A stretch of 64,000 bases of DNA, taken from positions 186,001 through 250,000 of the forward strand of contig JAIUPT010000016.1 in assembly GCA_022315425.1 (NCBI GenBank), given 5' to 3'. Below the pieces are notes generated by a model. It saw only the letters and a program-made list of their open reading frames with translations. It searched no databases and was not told where the DNA came from. The translations under genes were made by a program, and so were the position numbers. Below are positions 44,570 through 53,228 of this stretch, in pieces. Numbering within the stretch: the stretch's first letter is position 1; every line of letters starts with the position of its first letter. Source of the DNA: Pseudevernia furfuracea (Eukaryota; Ascomycota; Lecanoromycetes; Lecanorales; Parmeliaceae).

Positions 44570-45359
44570 AAAGTGGTGATGGGGTTGGGTGAGTAGGATG
44601 AAGTGAGGAGGCAGGGAGAAAGGGAGTAGAAGGTAGGTAGGCAGTGGGTGATTAGGGTGTAGGTATCCCCAGCTTCTTAAGCTTTTTCATCTCGTCATCA
44701 AGTGTGCAAAGGTACAATTTCTGTACATGTGGCTCGATGCAATTGAAGAACCAATCTGTGAAGATAGCTTCCTCATGGGCGCACAGCCATCCACAGGTAC
44801 GCTGAATCCAGATCTCTCCGAAGTAGACGTGTACTGTAATTAGCCTAGTGGGAATCTTTCCTGCTTTGTTCTCGACGTCTTCTCCGCTCAAATGACATAT
44901 TTATAGCTAGTACAAGATGCTTCGCTCCTTGATACAAACGAAAGGATGTGTCTGCAGAAGGTAAGGTAAGTGATGAAGAAAAGCTATCTTGTTCGATTTC
45001 GAAATTTATTTGACTTGAAATATTCAGATCCTCCAGGTTGATACGTTAATCTGTGGAAATTTCCTAGACATCCACTCGGTTCAATCAAGAACGAATGCCG
45101 GCGGCTGTACGAAAAGTACATTTGCACTTGGTATCGTCCCTGATTCGCTCAACCAGCTTCGAAAGATAGCCGAATTCGGGGATCGGCTCGACAGTCGCGT
45201 AAAACAGAAAAGGTTGATGATTGATACGCGACGGTTGTGGGGGTGGTGGGGGCGTCTTGAAGCATGCGACACTGCTCCATTTTGGGCTATAAAAAGCCGC
45301 ATTTTCAATCAACCAAGTAACAATACGTGAAATCGTGACTACTCCATCATCGAATATCC
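44570..45359. other. Intergenic with an ATG-less frame
   Basis: Separates the minus-strand AhpD-like gene from the secreted-protein gene. A minus-strand open stretch (44652-44891) encoding GEIWIQRTCGWLCAHEEAI has no in-frame ATG and no known domain; it may be a gene fragment. Confidence 0.4.
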
Positions 45360-45965
45360 ATGGGTCCTCAAATGGCATCAGCCCGATTCGTCTGGGTCTA
45401 TCTTCTGTTCACATCCATGATTAGCGTCGCAACAGCAACTCCTTACTCCTCGATACATCATGTCGTCATCAGAGAACACCACTCTCGATGGAATTCAACT
45501 TCACTCACGCCAATGCATCCCACGGAAATCACCCACGCCAAACGAGCGCGTCAACCCGTCGGTAACTGGGGAGAACAATACGCCCTGCCGCACGGCTGGT
45601 CCGTAACAGTATCGACCATGAGTATGTTTATGATTATCGGATCTCATGCCGCAGCCGACTGGTTCGACGATTTCTACTGGGGGCTCCAAGTCGCCTGCGC
45701 AACGCAGATGTTGAACAACGGCCCCTGCCCGCCCGCACTCGTTGCCATTCAAGGCCCATGGAAGTTCATCCTCGGCATGCATCCTCACTCCACTGTGCAG
45801 CAGATCGAGTGGAGCTTTGTGTACTACTTCGCCACGTATATGCGGAACTGGGTACAGAATGGGTACACCGGAACTGGGGCCATTATGTTCAAGCACACGA
45901 GCGGGATCAAGTTGGTCGCTTCTTTTGTGAATCTAGAGGGCAGGATAGGACCGGTGTTGTACTAG
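45360..45965 (+). CDS. Small secreted protein
   Basis: 201 aa, single exon. A signal peptide is clear: ASARFVWVYLLFTSMISVATA with likely cleavage near residue 26. The mature part has few cysteines (CATQMLNNGPCPP). It contains a region with DDFYWGLQVACATQM and WSFVYYFATYMRNWVQNGYTG that resembles an uncharacterised family of fungal secreted proteins, recalled from its W-F-V-x-F-A pattern followed by a Gly-rich turn. No catalytic motif. Exported to the cell surface or medium; an effector-like role is speculation. The in-frame ATG five codons on is an alternative start. Confidence 0.7.
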   Translation: MGPQMASARFVWVYLLFTSMISVATATPYSSIHHVVIREHHSRWNSTSLTPMHPTEITHAKRARQPVGNWGEQYALPHGWSVTVSTMSMFMIIGSHAAADWFDDFYWGLQVACATQMLNNGPCPPALVAIQGPWKFILGMHPHSTVQQIEWSFVYYFATYMRNWVQNGYTGTGAIMFKHTSGIKLVASFVNLEGRIGPVLY

Positions 45966-46335
45966 ACGATGGCTCGGCTTTTTGATCTTGGGGGAAGCAG
46001 ATGAACGTGCTGTCTTAGACTTAGACGATTCCTCTGTTCGGCCATCCATTGATGACTACTTGTCTTTATGACAGACATTGTTTATAGACGTGACGAGCGA
46101 ACATCACCTTCGTAGACGCCGTTCGTTGCCTTACTTCTTGCAAAGGAGGGTAAGCATTCGCGTGCAACCCTCAGTCTCAAGTGCTCAAATCTGCTCATGT
46201 TATCTCGCATCTAATCTTTTGGAATTGAACACTACTGCATTCAAGGCCTCATGACACACGACCCGGCGGCCTTACTTTGATTCGTAGAGACGACCACAAA
46301 ACGCCCTTCAAAACCGGTTTGAGCAAACGCATCCA

Positions 46336-46971
46336 ATGGCTTTTGAGACCATTCCCACTCTCCAACCCTCGACGATAGAGCGCCTCAACCATACGGCCCA
46401 CGTGTATATCGGCAAAAGGTGTATTACAATTGTGCGCATAGCCTCCGAAACCGGTCCCATAAGGGAGTGCGTACCCGAGGCGATCGAAGGTGCAAAATAA
46501 CTCCAGTACCTCAGCCTTACTCAGAATGCCGCATTAGAAGCCTTTGGTGTGTTTGCCCACAAGTGCGAACTCTCACAATGCGTAAAGACAACATTCATGG
46601 AATGGACGAAGACATGTCGAGGATTTTCAGGCTACCTTAAGGATGATACTATTTTAGAATGGGATGGCGTGATGAGAACCATGGGCGTGCAGGAGTTGTG
46701 CATAAATGCCCTTCTAGACCCGAGGTTCGCCAAACTTCGACGAGAGCCCACTGCGAGGTTCTGGGTTATCCGGAAGATGGAGGAGAAATGGAAACACTCG
46801 GTTGAGCTTAATCAAAAGACGAAGTCGGATCTGGCCGAAATCGAGGCCGTGAAGCATTGCATCCATGTTTCGAAAATAACAAAGCATTACGACCTCAGCC
46901 CCAAAAATCAGCCATGCACCGGCTACCTCTTCACTCTTTTCCCACCTCGACCCCCACCTCCATCTTCCTGA
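46336..46971 (+). CDS. Hypothetical two-exon protein converging on BMS1
   Basis: Exons 46336-46470 and 46525-46971; the 54-bp intron (GTACCC donor, ATAACT branch-like site, CTCAG acceptor) removes an in-frame stop. Product 193 aa, starting MAFETIPTLQPSTIERL. The middle is mixed helical (TFMEWTKTCRGFSGYL, then LLDPRFAKLRREPTARFW) and the last 18 residues are Pro-rich. No domain is recognised and no signal peptide seen. Its last 49 bases overlap the 3' end of BMS1 on the other strand. The donor is not ideal, so the model is uncertain. Confidence 0.45.
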
Positions 46972-49900
46972 TTCCGCCTCTTCTTGCCTTCTTTCCTCCA
47001 GTACTCATCCCTCTCCCTCTTCTCTCTCTCCGCCCTTTTCTCTTCATTCTCCCTGACTTTCCTCCTATATGGTTCCTTCCTCTCCTCCTGCTTCGCCCTT
47101 CTCTTCTCCACCTTCTCTTTCCTAAGCGTCATGATCTTCTGCATCAGATCCCTCGCCCTCTTCTCTTCGCCTCCTAGTACCACTGCTCGCTTTTGTAGAT
47201 AGGTCTGTTTGCGTTGAGGATTCATTTGTACGATTTGGGATTTGTAGGGGAGCTCGGCGGCGAGTCCGCGAGGGACGCGGAGAGGATTGAAGTGTCGAGT
47301 TGGGCGCTCAATTGGCCGGTAGGCGCTATTCTTTTGCTGGGGAGTGGGGATATTTTGATCGGCGCGGACTTGACCTGTTAGACGCATGCCTCTCCAGCCG
47401 GTATCATCCTGTCCATCTCCTGTTTTATCCGCAACATTCTCCAAAAGGTTTGTCACAGGATTGTAGAATCGATGCGGCTTGACAGGATACCATGCACGAA
47501 GGAAGACGATATCGCTCATGAGCAATTTGTCTTCGAAGGTAGCGCGGAAGTGACCTTCTGGCTTGGCGAGAGCTCGCTTGATCTGCCCCCTAATCCCACT
47601 GACTGTACGAATGGAGGCACCTTCGAACTTGGCGATCTCAAGGGATGTCGAGAACATATCTCGTATGAATGCAGTGTTTTTAAAGATTTTGTATGGATGG
47701 CCGGTGAGCTTTAGCTTCTTCACGATCTCCGTACTCTCATCAACATTGAGCACTACCCCTGTGGCTGCAATTCGGAAGGCTGGATTCTTGTTGGAGAAGG
47801 ATTGGACACAGCAGAAGCCCGAATTGGGGGCGATGAGAGGTCCGTAGAAAGTACCGAAGCAGTGCATATGCTCAGGAGTGTATTTCAACATTCGATTCCG
47901 GGTGCGAGAGTCGGAGATGCTGTAAACCGGCAGTGTCTGGAACCTCCGCCAACCCATCGAAAAGATAAGAGGGTCGTTGGTCTTCAGGATTTTCTTATGC
48001 CATCGATGTCTCTTGATTCTCACTTGAACAAAGCCAAACCGATCTTCTGTGGGAGCAAGGCCTCCGATGATGACTGGATATCTTGGATTGAAAGTCGCTG
48101 TAAACTCACAGGGCACCTTCTCCAGTACAATTCTGGCATACGTGCCAACTTTGTGTCCTTCAACCCGCACTCTCGAATTTAGATCCAACGACTCGAATTC
48201 GGCGCGATTGATGGTGAGTTGTTTTTGTATATCAGCCTTTTGAGCATCATACCAGTCATCTTCTCCGAACGCTTCCTCAGCATGCTCGCCACCATCTTCA
48301 CGTTCTGCTTGTTTGCCAAAGCCCTCTCGATCTTCTTCCTCAAAGCGAAGCTTGAGCTCCTCTTTTCGCCGAGCGTTCTTTTCTCTCTCTGCTTCGAGCG
48401 AGGTTTCCGCATTTTCTGTCACATCACCAATATTCGAGCCAAGCTCGGCTTCGAGGTCTTGAAAGTCGCCGTCACCCTCGTCATCTTCATTCTCAGAACC
48501 TTCGCCAGTGCCCCCATCATTGCCCTCCCTTTCTTTCACAAGATTGGCAGTAGCAAAACGATGCCGTAGATTTTCAAGATTGACTGGATCACTCCATTTC
48601 TGGGCCAGAGTATCGTAGTCATATGGTGGAATGGACCGGTCCTCAAGGTCCTCCGCTTCATCACCATGCTTTGCCTTCCGAAAGAAGTCCTTGTCCTCGT
48701 CCTCTTCTACTTCTGATCCTGAAGTGATACCATTGCCCAGAACAGATCTGTCTTCCTCTCCCCTCCACTTGTGAACAACGTCGGCTGGTGACAGTGAATT
48801 ATCGTACAACATTCTCGCGAAGTCCGAGACCCGATACTGTCTTTGTGTGTTGTGTAGCTTTTGCGCATTCTCCTTTAAGTTGGACTTCCACCGCAAGGCA
48901 GCGTCCTCCTCGTCATCGTCTTCAACTTCCGAGTCGTCTGGTCCGCTTTCCAATTCCTGATCTTCCTCGCTAGAGACAGAGCCGATCTCGGAATCACTTT
49001 CAGCAAAAGCTAGATGACTATCGACTCCGCCGTTGGGCGGATCATCTTTTGAAGGCTTGAATACACGACCAAGCTTGTCGGCCGATATTTCCCCATCTAC
49101 CAGAGAGCCGGTGTCGTCTTCCTCCTCTTCTTCCCCACTGACGGAGCCCTCGTCTTCCGGCTCAGTATTGTGGTCACCAGGCTCTTGTTCCACGATTCTA
49201 ACTTTTCTTTTCTCTTGTCTGCCCGCGTCATTCTCCGTCTTGAGCATGGCCCCACCAGTGAATAGCCTTACACCGTCCTCTGCCTCTCCCAGAAGTCTTC
49301 TTTCGCTTTGTAGTCCCACCACCATCTGCTCCCCTAAACCTCGCTCTTCGTCTCCAGCAGCATCCTTGTCGAAGTTTGAGGTCCTGACATCAATGTACAC
49401 AGCATCTTTGTCCACCAATACGCCCCCAACATCTGACATCGGTGCAAACAAGACCTTCTGTTTCTCGCCCAGCCGTCGACGTCCAGCCTTTCCGGAAGCT
49501 TTGGCAACCGCTTGGTCCATGGAAGGTGTAGGACATGGGTCAGGTAGGGCTTCAATTGCTGATACACTTAGATCTCCAACACCAGGAATATGGACTCGAG
49601 CACCATCCGCGGGGAAATTGGTTCCTCTGAGATAACCATAGAGTGCGATGGTCCTGTCACATTTGGGATTCTCTTCTATTGTCGTTGGGGGGGTGACATC
49701 AAGCATACGGTCAGCCAAGCAGTAAGGATGCGAGTTGCGCCAGATCAGAGGCCTTGGTTGCTTCATCACGGAGATAAATCTCGAAAGGTTGTGCACTTCT
49801 CGGTCCGGATATCTGCCATTGATCACCCCGGATAGATAGAATAATTTCGCTCCTTGGTATAACTCGCTCCAGAACCTGTGCTTCAACCTCTTCTTCGCAT

Positions 49901-50441
49901 CTTTTAGAGTGCTAGGTTTTCGAAAAAGATCGAGGTGGGTCAGGATGCCGAAAACGTTGCCAGGCATGCCACTGGAAGACAGCACATTCAAAAACTCCAT
50001 CGTCTCCATTTCGAAGCCAAAATTCCCGTCGATCATGAGGAGAACGATGTCGGCGATCTTTGAGACATCGATCATACTGGCGAGGGAGTCTGCTGGACAT
50101 TCTATGAATGTAAGCCGCCTTCGCTTCGAAGTAACGACTGTGAGGGGACCACTGGGAGAGCTGAGATTGTGCTTTGTATATCGTTTGATCAGGGACTGGA
50201 TGAGTGTAGATTTTCCGACTCCTGGTGGGCCAACGACGGCCACAATGATAGGAGGCGCCTCTTCAGGCAAGCGGTCGACGAGAGGGACATGGAGACGTTT
50301 TTCTTTGATATCGTGCGAGCGCACAGCCTGCTTGGCCAATCGACCAGGATTTGCATATCCAAAAGCCTTTGGATTGCGGTCTCCGGTATGCTTCTTCTTC
50401 TCTTTGGTCTTGTGGTGAGGTCTATTGGCTTGGTCCTCCAT
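46923..50441 (-). CDS. BMS1: Ribosome biogenesis GTPase Bms1
   Basis: Single exon, 1172 aa, close to yeast Bms1 (1183 aa). I chose the ATG at 50441 (MEDQANRPHHKTKEKKKHTG) because it gives the usual basic start; 17 further open codons lie upstream. The P-loop GPPGVGKST is at residues 71-79 and THLDLF supplies the G4-like motif. A long acidic middle is typical of the family. The C-terminal half has the conserved Bms1/Tsr1 region, for example GGLAPTEDRFGFVQVRIKRH, WRRFQTLPVYS and GIRGQIKRAL, then a Lys/Arg-rich tail. In yeast Bms1 binds Rcl1 in the U3 processome and acts in 18S rRNA maturation and 40S assembly in the nucleolus; the same role is expected here. Confidence 0.97.
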   Translation of the reverse strand: MEDQANRPHHKTKEKKKHTGDRNPKAFGYANPGRLAKQAVRSHDIKEKRLHVPLVDRLPEEAPPIIVAVVGPPGVGKSTLIQSLIKRYTKHNLSSPSGPLTVVTSKRRRLTFIECPADSLASMIDVSKIADIVLLMIDGNFGFEMETMEFLNVLSSSGMPGNVFGILTHLDLFRKPSTLKDAKKRLKHRFWSELYQGAKLFYLSGVINGRYPDREVHNLSRFISVMKQPRPLIWRNSHPYCLADRMLDVTPPTTIEENPKCDRTIALYGYLRGTNFPADGARVHIPGVGDLSVSAIEALPDPCPTPSMDQAVAKASGKAGRRRLGEKQKVLFAPMSDVGGVLVDKDAVYIDVRTSNFDKDAAGDEERGLGEQMVVGLQSERRLLGEAEDGVRLFTGGAMLKTENDAGRQEKRKVRIVEQEPGDHNTEPEDEGSVSGEEEEEDDTGSLVDGEISADKLGRVFKPSKDDPPNGGVDSHLAFAESDSEIGSVSSEEDQELESGPDDSEVEDDDEEDAALRWKSNLKENAQKLHNTQRQYRVSDFARMLYDNSLSPADVVHKWRGEEDRSVLGNGITSGSEVEEDEDKDFFRKAKHGDEAEDLEDRSIPPYDYDTLAQKWSDPVNLENLRHRFATANLVKEREGNDGGTGEGSENEDDEGDGDFQDLEAELGSNIGDVTENAETSLEAEREKNARRKEELKLRFEEEDREGFGKQAEREDGGEHAEEAFGEDDWYDAQKADIQKQLTINRAEFESLDLNSRVRVEGHKVGTYARIVLEKVPCEFTATFNPRYPVIIGGLAPTEDRFGFVQVRIKRHRWHKKILKTNDPLIFSMGWRRFQTLPVYSISDSRTRNRMLKYTPEHMHCFGTFYGPLIAPNSGFCCVQSFSNKNPAFRIAATGVVLNVDESTEIVKKLKLTGHPYKIFKNTAFIRDMFSTSLEIAKFEGASIRTVSGIRGQIKRALAKPEGHFRATFEDKLLMSDIVFLRAWYPVKPHRFYNPVTNLLENVADKTGDGQDDTGWRGMRLTGQVRADQNIPTPQQKNSAYRPIERPTRHFNPLRVPRGLAAELPYKSQIVQMNPQRKQTYLQKRAVVLGGEEKRARDLMQKIMTLRKEKVEKRRAKQEERKEPYRRKVRENEEKRAEREKRERDEYWRKEGKKRRNQEDGGGGRGGKRVKR

Positions 50442-50817
50442 ATCTGTAGTTGCTCGAGGCGCATAACCTCGAGCTCTCAGCTCTCGCTTCACTTTTTCCG
50501 AATTTTTTGGTGGACATCGGGAGATGGGGCAGTTGACCGGGAAATATTTAGCCGAAAATGTGCGTCATCCGGTATCCTGCATTAGCGTGTTTATCGGGGG
50601 AAAAGGTGGGGGTTATCTGTCAGATGGATCATGGATGGGTCAATGCGGGTCAATGCGGACGTCTTAAAGGTCCTCAACTTCAACTTCGCCATTTTACTTC
50701 TCTTCACATCTTACAAGAGCAGTCAAGCCAACATTCAAAACATCATACCTTCCTTTCACACTGAATCTCAGCCTGAGTAGAGCATTCTGTGTATCCGCTA
50801 CAACAAAGAATCTCAAG
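50442..50817. other. Divergent promoter region of BMS1 and the I9 inhibitor gene
   Basis: About 375 bp shared by two divergently transcribed genes. No gene or recognisable element assigned. Confidence 0.6.
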
Positions 50818-51197
50818 ATGCCTACAATGTACAACGTTCGTTCCGTCCAACAGCTGCAGCCTAGCTACCCTCGCTAATGATGGGCATCTACAGATCACCT
50901 TAAAGGAGGGAGCTTCTCCCGAGCAGATTGACAAGTATATCAGACTGAAGTGTAGCCACCCGTGGTCCCACCAGCTGACCCGTTTCAGAGCCAAGGAGAA
51001 TGCCAAATCGCAGGGCGGGACCATCAAGCATGAATTCAAATTGATCAAAGGTTTCACGTACGTCTGGGGCTCTCATACTGCTTTGACCTGGATGCTGAAC
51101 TGCCCATAGTGTCGAATTCCCCAATGAGACCGTCCACAGCCTCAAGACCGATGACCACATCCACGTCGAGCAGGATGGGGAAGCAAGGACTCAGTAG
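50818..51197 (+). CDS. PBI2: Proteinase B inhibitor-like protein (inhibitor I9 family)
   Basis: Four short exons, 50818-50835, 50894-50934, 50989-51057 and 51110-51197, give 71 aa. All three introns (58, 54 and 52 bp) have GT..AG ends and fit the frame. The protein starts MPTMYN|ITLKEGASPEQ, continues with SQGGTIKHEFKLIKGF and VEFPNETVHSL, and ends VEQDGEARTQ. This is the complete subtilisin-propeptide-like fold of yeast Pbi2/IB2. The family inhibits vacuolar proteinase B (a subtilisin) from the cytosol, and yeast Pbi2 also works with thioredoxin in vacuole fusion. No signal peptide, as expected. The symbol is by homology. Confidence 0.9.
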
Positions 51198-51561
51198 GAC
51201 AGTGATGAGAAGGGATAGGCATACAGTATATCCGCGGAGTCAGGAGACGTCTCATCGAGACCGGTAACACATGGGCGGGGCGGAAGTATTGCATCACTGG
51301 CTGTCGTTACTGCAGAAGCAGAAGTGAGAGATGCGTAGCAATGACTTGACCGGATGGCAAGATTTACGGAAGCACATAACTGAATGGCCGAGCTTTGATC
51401 TCGAATACCACCATATCATCTCTACTCTATCTGTTTGTTGCATTCGCAAAATGCCAAATCTCTCCCACCCCTCGCACCAAAATCACTGAGACTGCCAAGC
51501 CCGCTCCACCGCTCAGCCGCTCCGCAAAAACAAGACATCCAACGTCAGCAACCAGCACATA
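51198..51561. other. Intergenic
   Basis: 3' flank of the inhibitor gene and promoter of the kinase gene. Nothing else seen. Confidence 0.55.
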
Positions 51562-52961
51562 ATGCCAGCAAGACCAGCAAGACCAGCAATCCTAGACTCG
51601 CGCCTCATCCGCGTCATATGTCCGTTGAAACAGCGGTCAAGGAGCATTACTGCTACGCATCAATTGCCCAGAAACGAGCCATGGTCCCATCCTCCAGCAT
51701 CTACCAGCATCGACAACGATCAAGTAGCCCGCCTGGCTTCTCGACCACTTCATCCTTTGACATTGGCAGATCTCGTCCGGTAGCTGCCCCGACATCTTCA
51801 CTTTCAGCAGCCTCCTAACATGAAATCCCCAGACATGGCCGTCCCCCCCTCTCCGCATCCACTCTGTTCACCTCGGCAAATTTCACCCTCTCCCTCCTGC
51901 CTATCCGCCTCGCCCACCGAATCCAAGCCCTCCGCAACCTCCCGTTTATCGTCGTCTCGAATCCGCACATCGCACGCATCTACAACAACTACATCCACTC
52001 CCTCTCCACCTTGCTCCCCTACCAAGAGCGGCAAATCACCACGCTCGAAGATGAAATCCAATTCACAGAAGTGATGGCAGATCTCGTGCAGACGCATGCA
52101 GATACCATACCCATCCTTGCGAGGGGGTTCCTTGAGTGCAGGAAATACATCAGTCCAGGGGATGTGACGAGGTTTCTGGACGGGCATTTGCGGGCGAGAA
52201 TTGGGACGCGGCTGATCGCCGAGCAGCACATCGCCTTGCACCTGTCATCGCAACCGCACCGCAACGGCAACGACCGGTGTCCCCAAGACGGCTCCTCGAC
52301 CTCGATCGGCGTCATCGACACGGCGCTCCGCCCCGCCGAAACCATCCGCCAGTGCGAATCCTTCGTCTCGGAGATCTGCGAGCTGAAGTACGGGGTCCGG
52401 CCCACGGTCGTCATCAACGGCCAGCCGGACACCAGACTCGCCCACGTCCCCACGCACCTCGAGTACATCCTCACGGAGCTCCTCAAGAACGCCTTCAGAG
52501 CGACGGTCGAGAGCGGCAAGGAGCGCGAACCGATCGAAGTGACAATAGCAGCCGCGCCCGACCCGGCCCCCTCCTCGCCGCCCGGATCGATACGTCTCGA
52601 CCCGGTCACGGCGTCCCCGCCACGGGATCCGATCGCCTCCCCCGCGCTCCCGGGCGTCACGATCCGCATCCGCGACCACGGCGGCGGCATTGCCCCGGAA
52701 ACCCTGCCCAGCATATGGGCCTACAGCTTCACGACCTTTGGCGACGAAGAACTGCTCGATCTCAGCAACGGCAACGCCGACGCCCTCAACGCCATATCGG
52801 GCGCCAGTGGTGGCTCGAGCAGTTTGGCGGGTCTGGGCTACGGTCTGCCCCTCGGGAGGGCTTACGCCGAGCATTTCGGGGGGAGCATCATGGTGCAGAG
52901 CCTCTGGGGGTGGGGGACGGATGTGTACCTCAAGCTCAGGGGGTTGGGGAAGATTCGGTAG
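51562..52961 (+). CDS. Mitochondrial PDK/BCKDK-type protein kinase
   Basis: Exons 51562-51779 and 51833-52961, 448 aa. The 53-bp intron (GTAGCT donor, CTCCTAAC branch, CCCCAG acceptor) joins LADLVR to HGRPPLS. The first about 45 residues are Arg/Ser/Ala-rich, as in a mitochondrial presequence. The N-terminal helical domain has ARLASRPLHPLTLADL and PIRLAHRIQALRNLPFIVVS, typical of BCKDK/PDK. The GHKL ATPase domain has ELLKNA (N box, 288-293), DHGGGI (G1, 354-359) and GLGYGLP (G2, 406-412). Members phosphorylate Ser on the E1-alpha subunit of pyruvate or branched-chain ketoacid dehydrogenase and switch it off. Sequence alone does not settle which substrate. An upstream ATG at 51451 runs into a stop after 12 codons. 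Base composition becomes GC-rich after about 52.25 kb. Confidence 0.93.
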
Positions 52962-53225
52962 GGACATGTACAAAAAAAAGGTGAGACAGAAGAAGAAGAA
53001 GAAGAAGAGGCATGAGTAATGGACCGTAACGAAGAAGAAAACGAAGTCTTGACATGAAAAAATAAATAATATATACATACGATTCCAACGCTACTATCCA
53101 TAGACATACATATATATGTTATCCATCGTCACATTAAAATCGGGGGGTATTAAGCATATATCCAGAACAATCATGACGCACCACCGCCCCCTATCCCTCA
53201 CTCACTCACTCACTCACTCACTCAC
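52962..53225. other. Convergent 3' flanks
   Basis: Between the kinase stop and the stop of the minus-strand surface-protein gene. Short A-rich and GAA-rich tracts (52975-53010) and a CTCA microsatellite; no gene. Confidence 0.6.
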
Positions 53226-53228
53226 TCA
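53197..53228. repeat. (CTCA)8 microsatellite covering a stop codon
   Basis: Eight perfect CTCA units. On the minus strand they read TGAG and contain the TGA stop of the surface-protein gene (53228-53226). Confidence 0.9.

Noticed and set aside
52136..52984. Long plus-strand frames overlapping the kinase and its minus-strand complement (52019-53078)
   Set aside because: GC-rich codon bias opens all frames here; only the 51834-52961 frame carries the GHKL motifs.
53197..53228. CRISPR-like or phage-type repeat
   Set aside because: A simple 4-bp microsatellite in a eukaryotic genome; no spacers.
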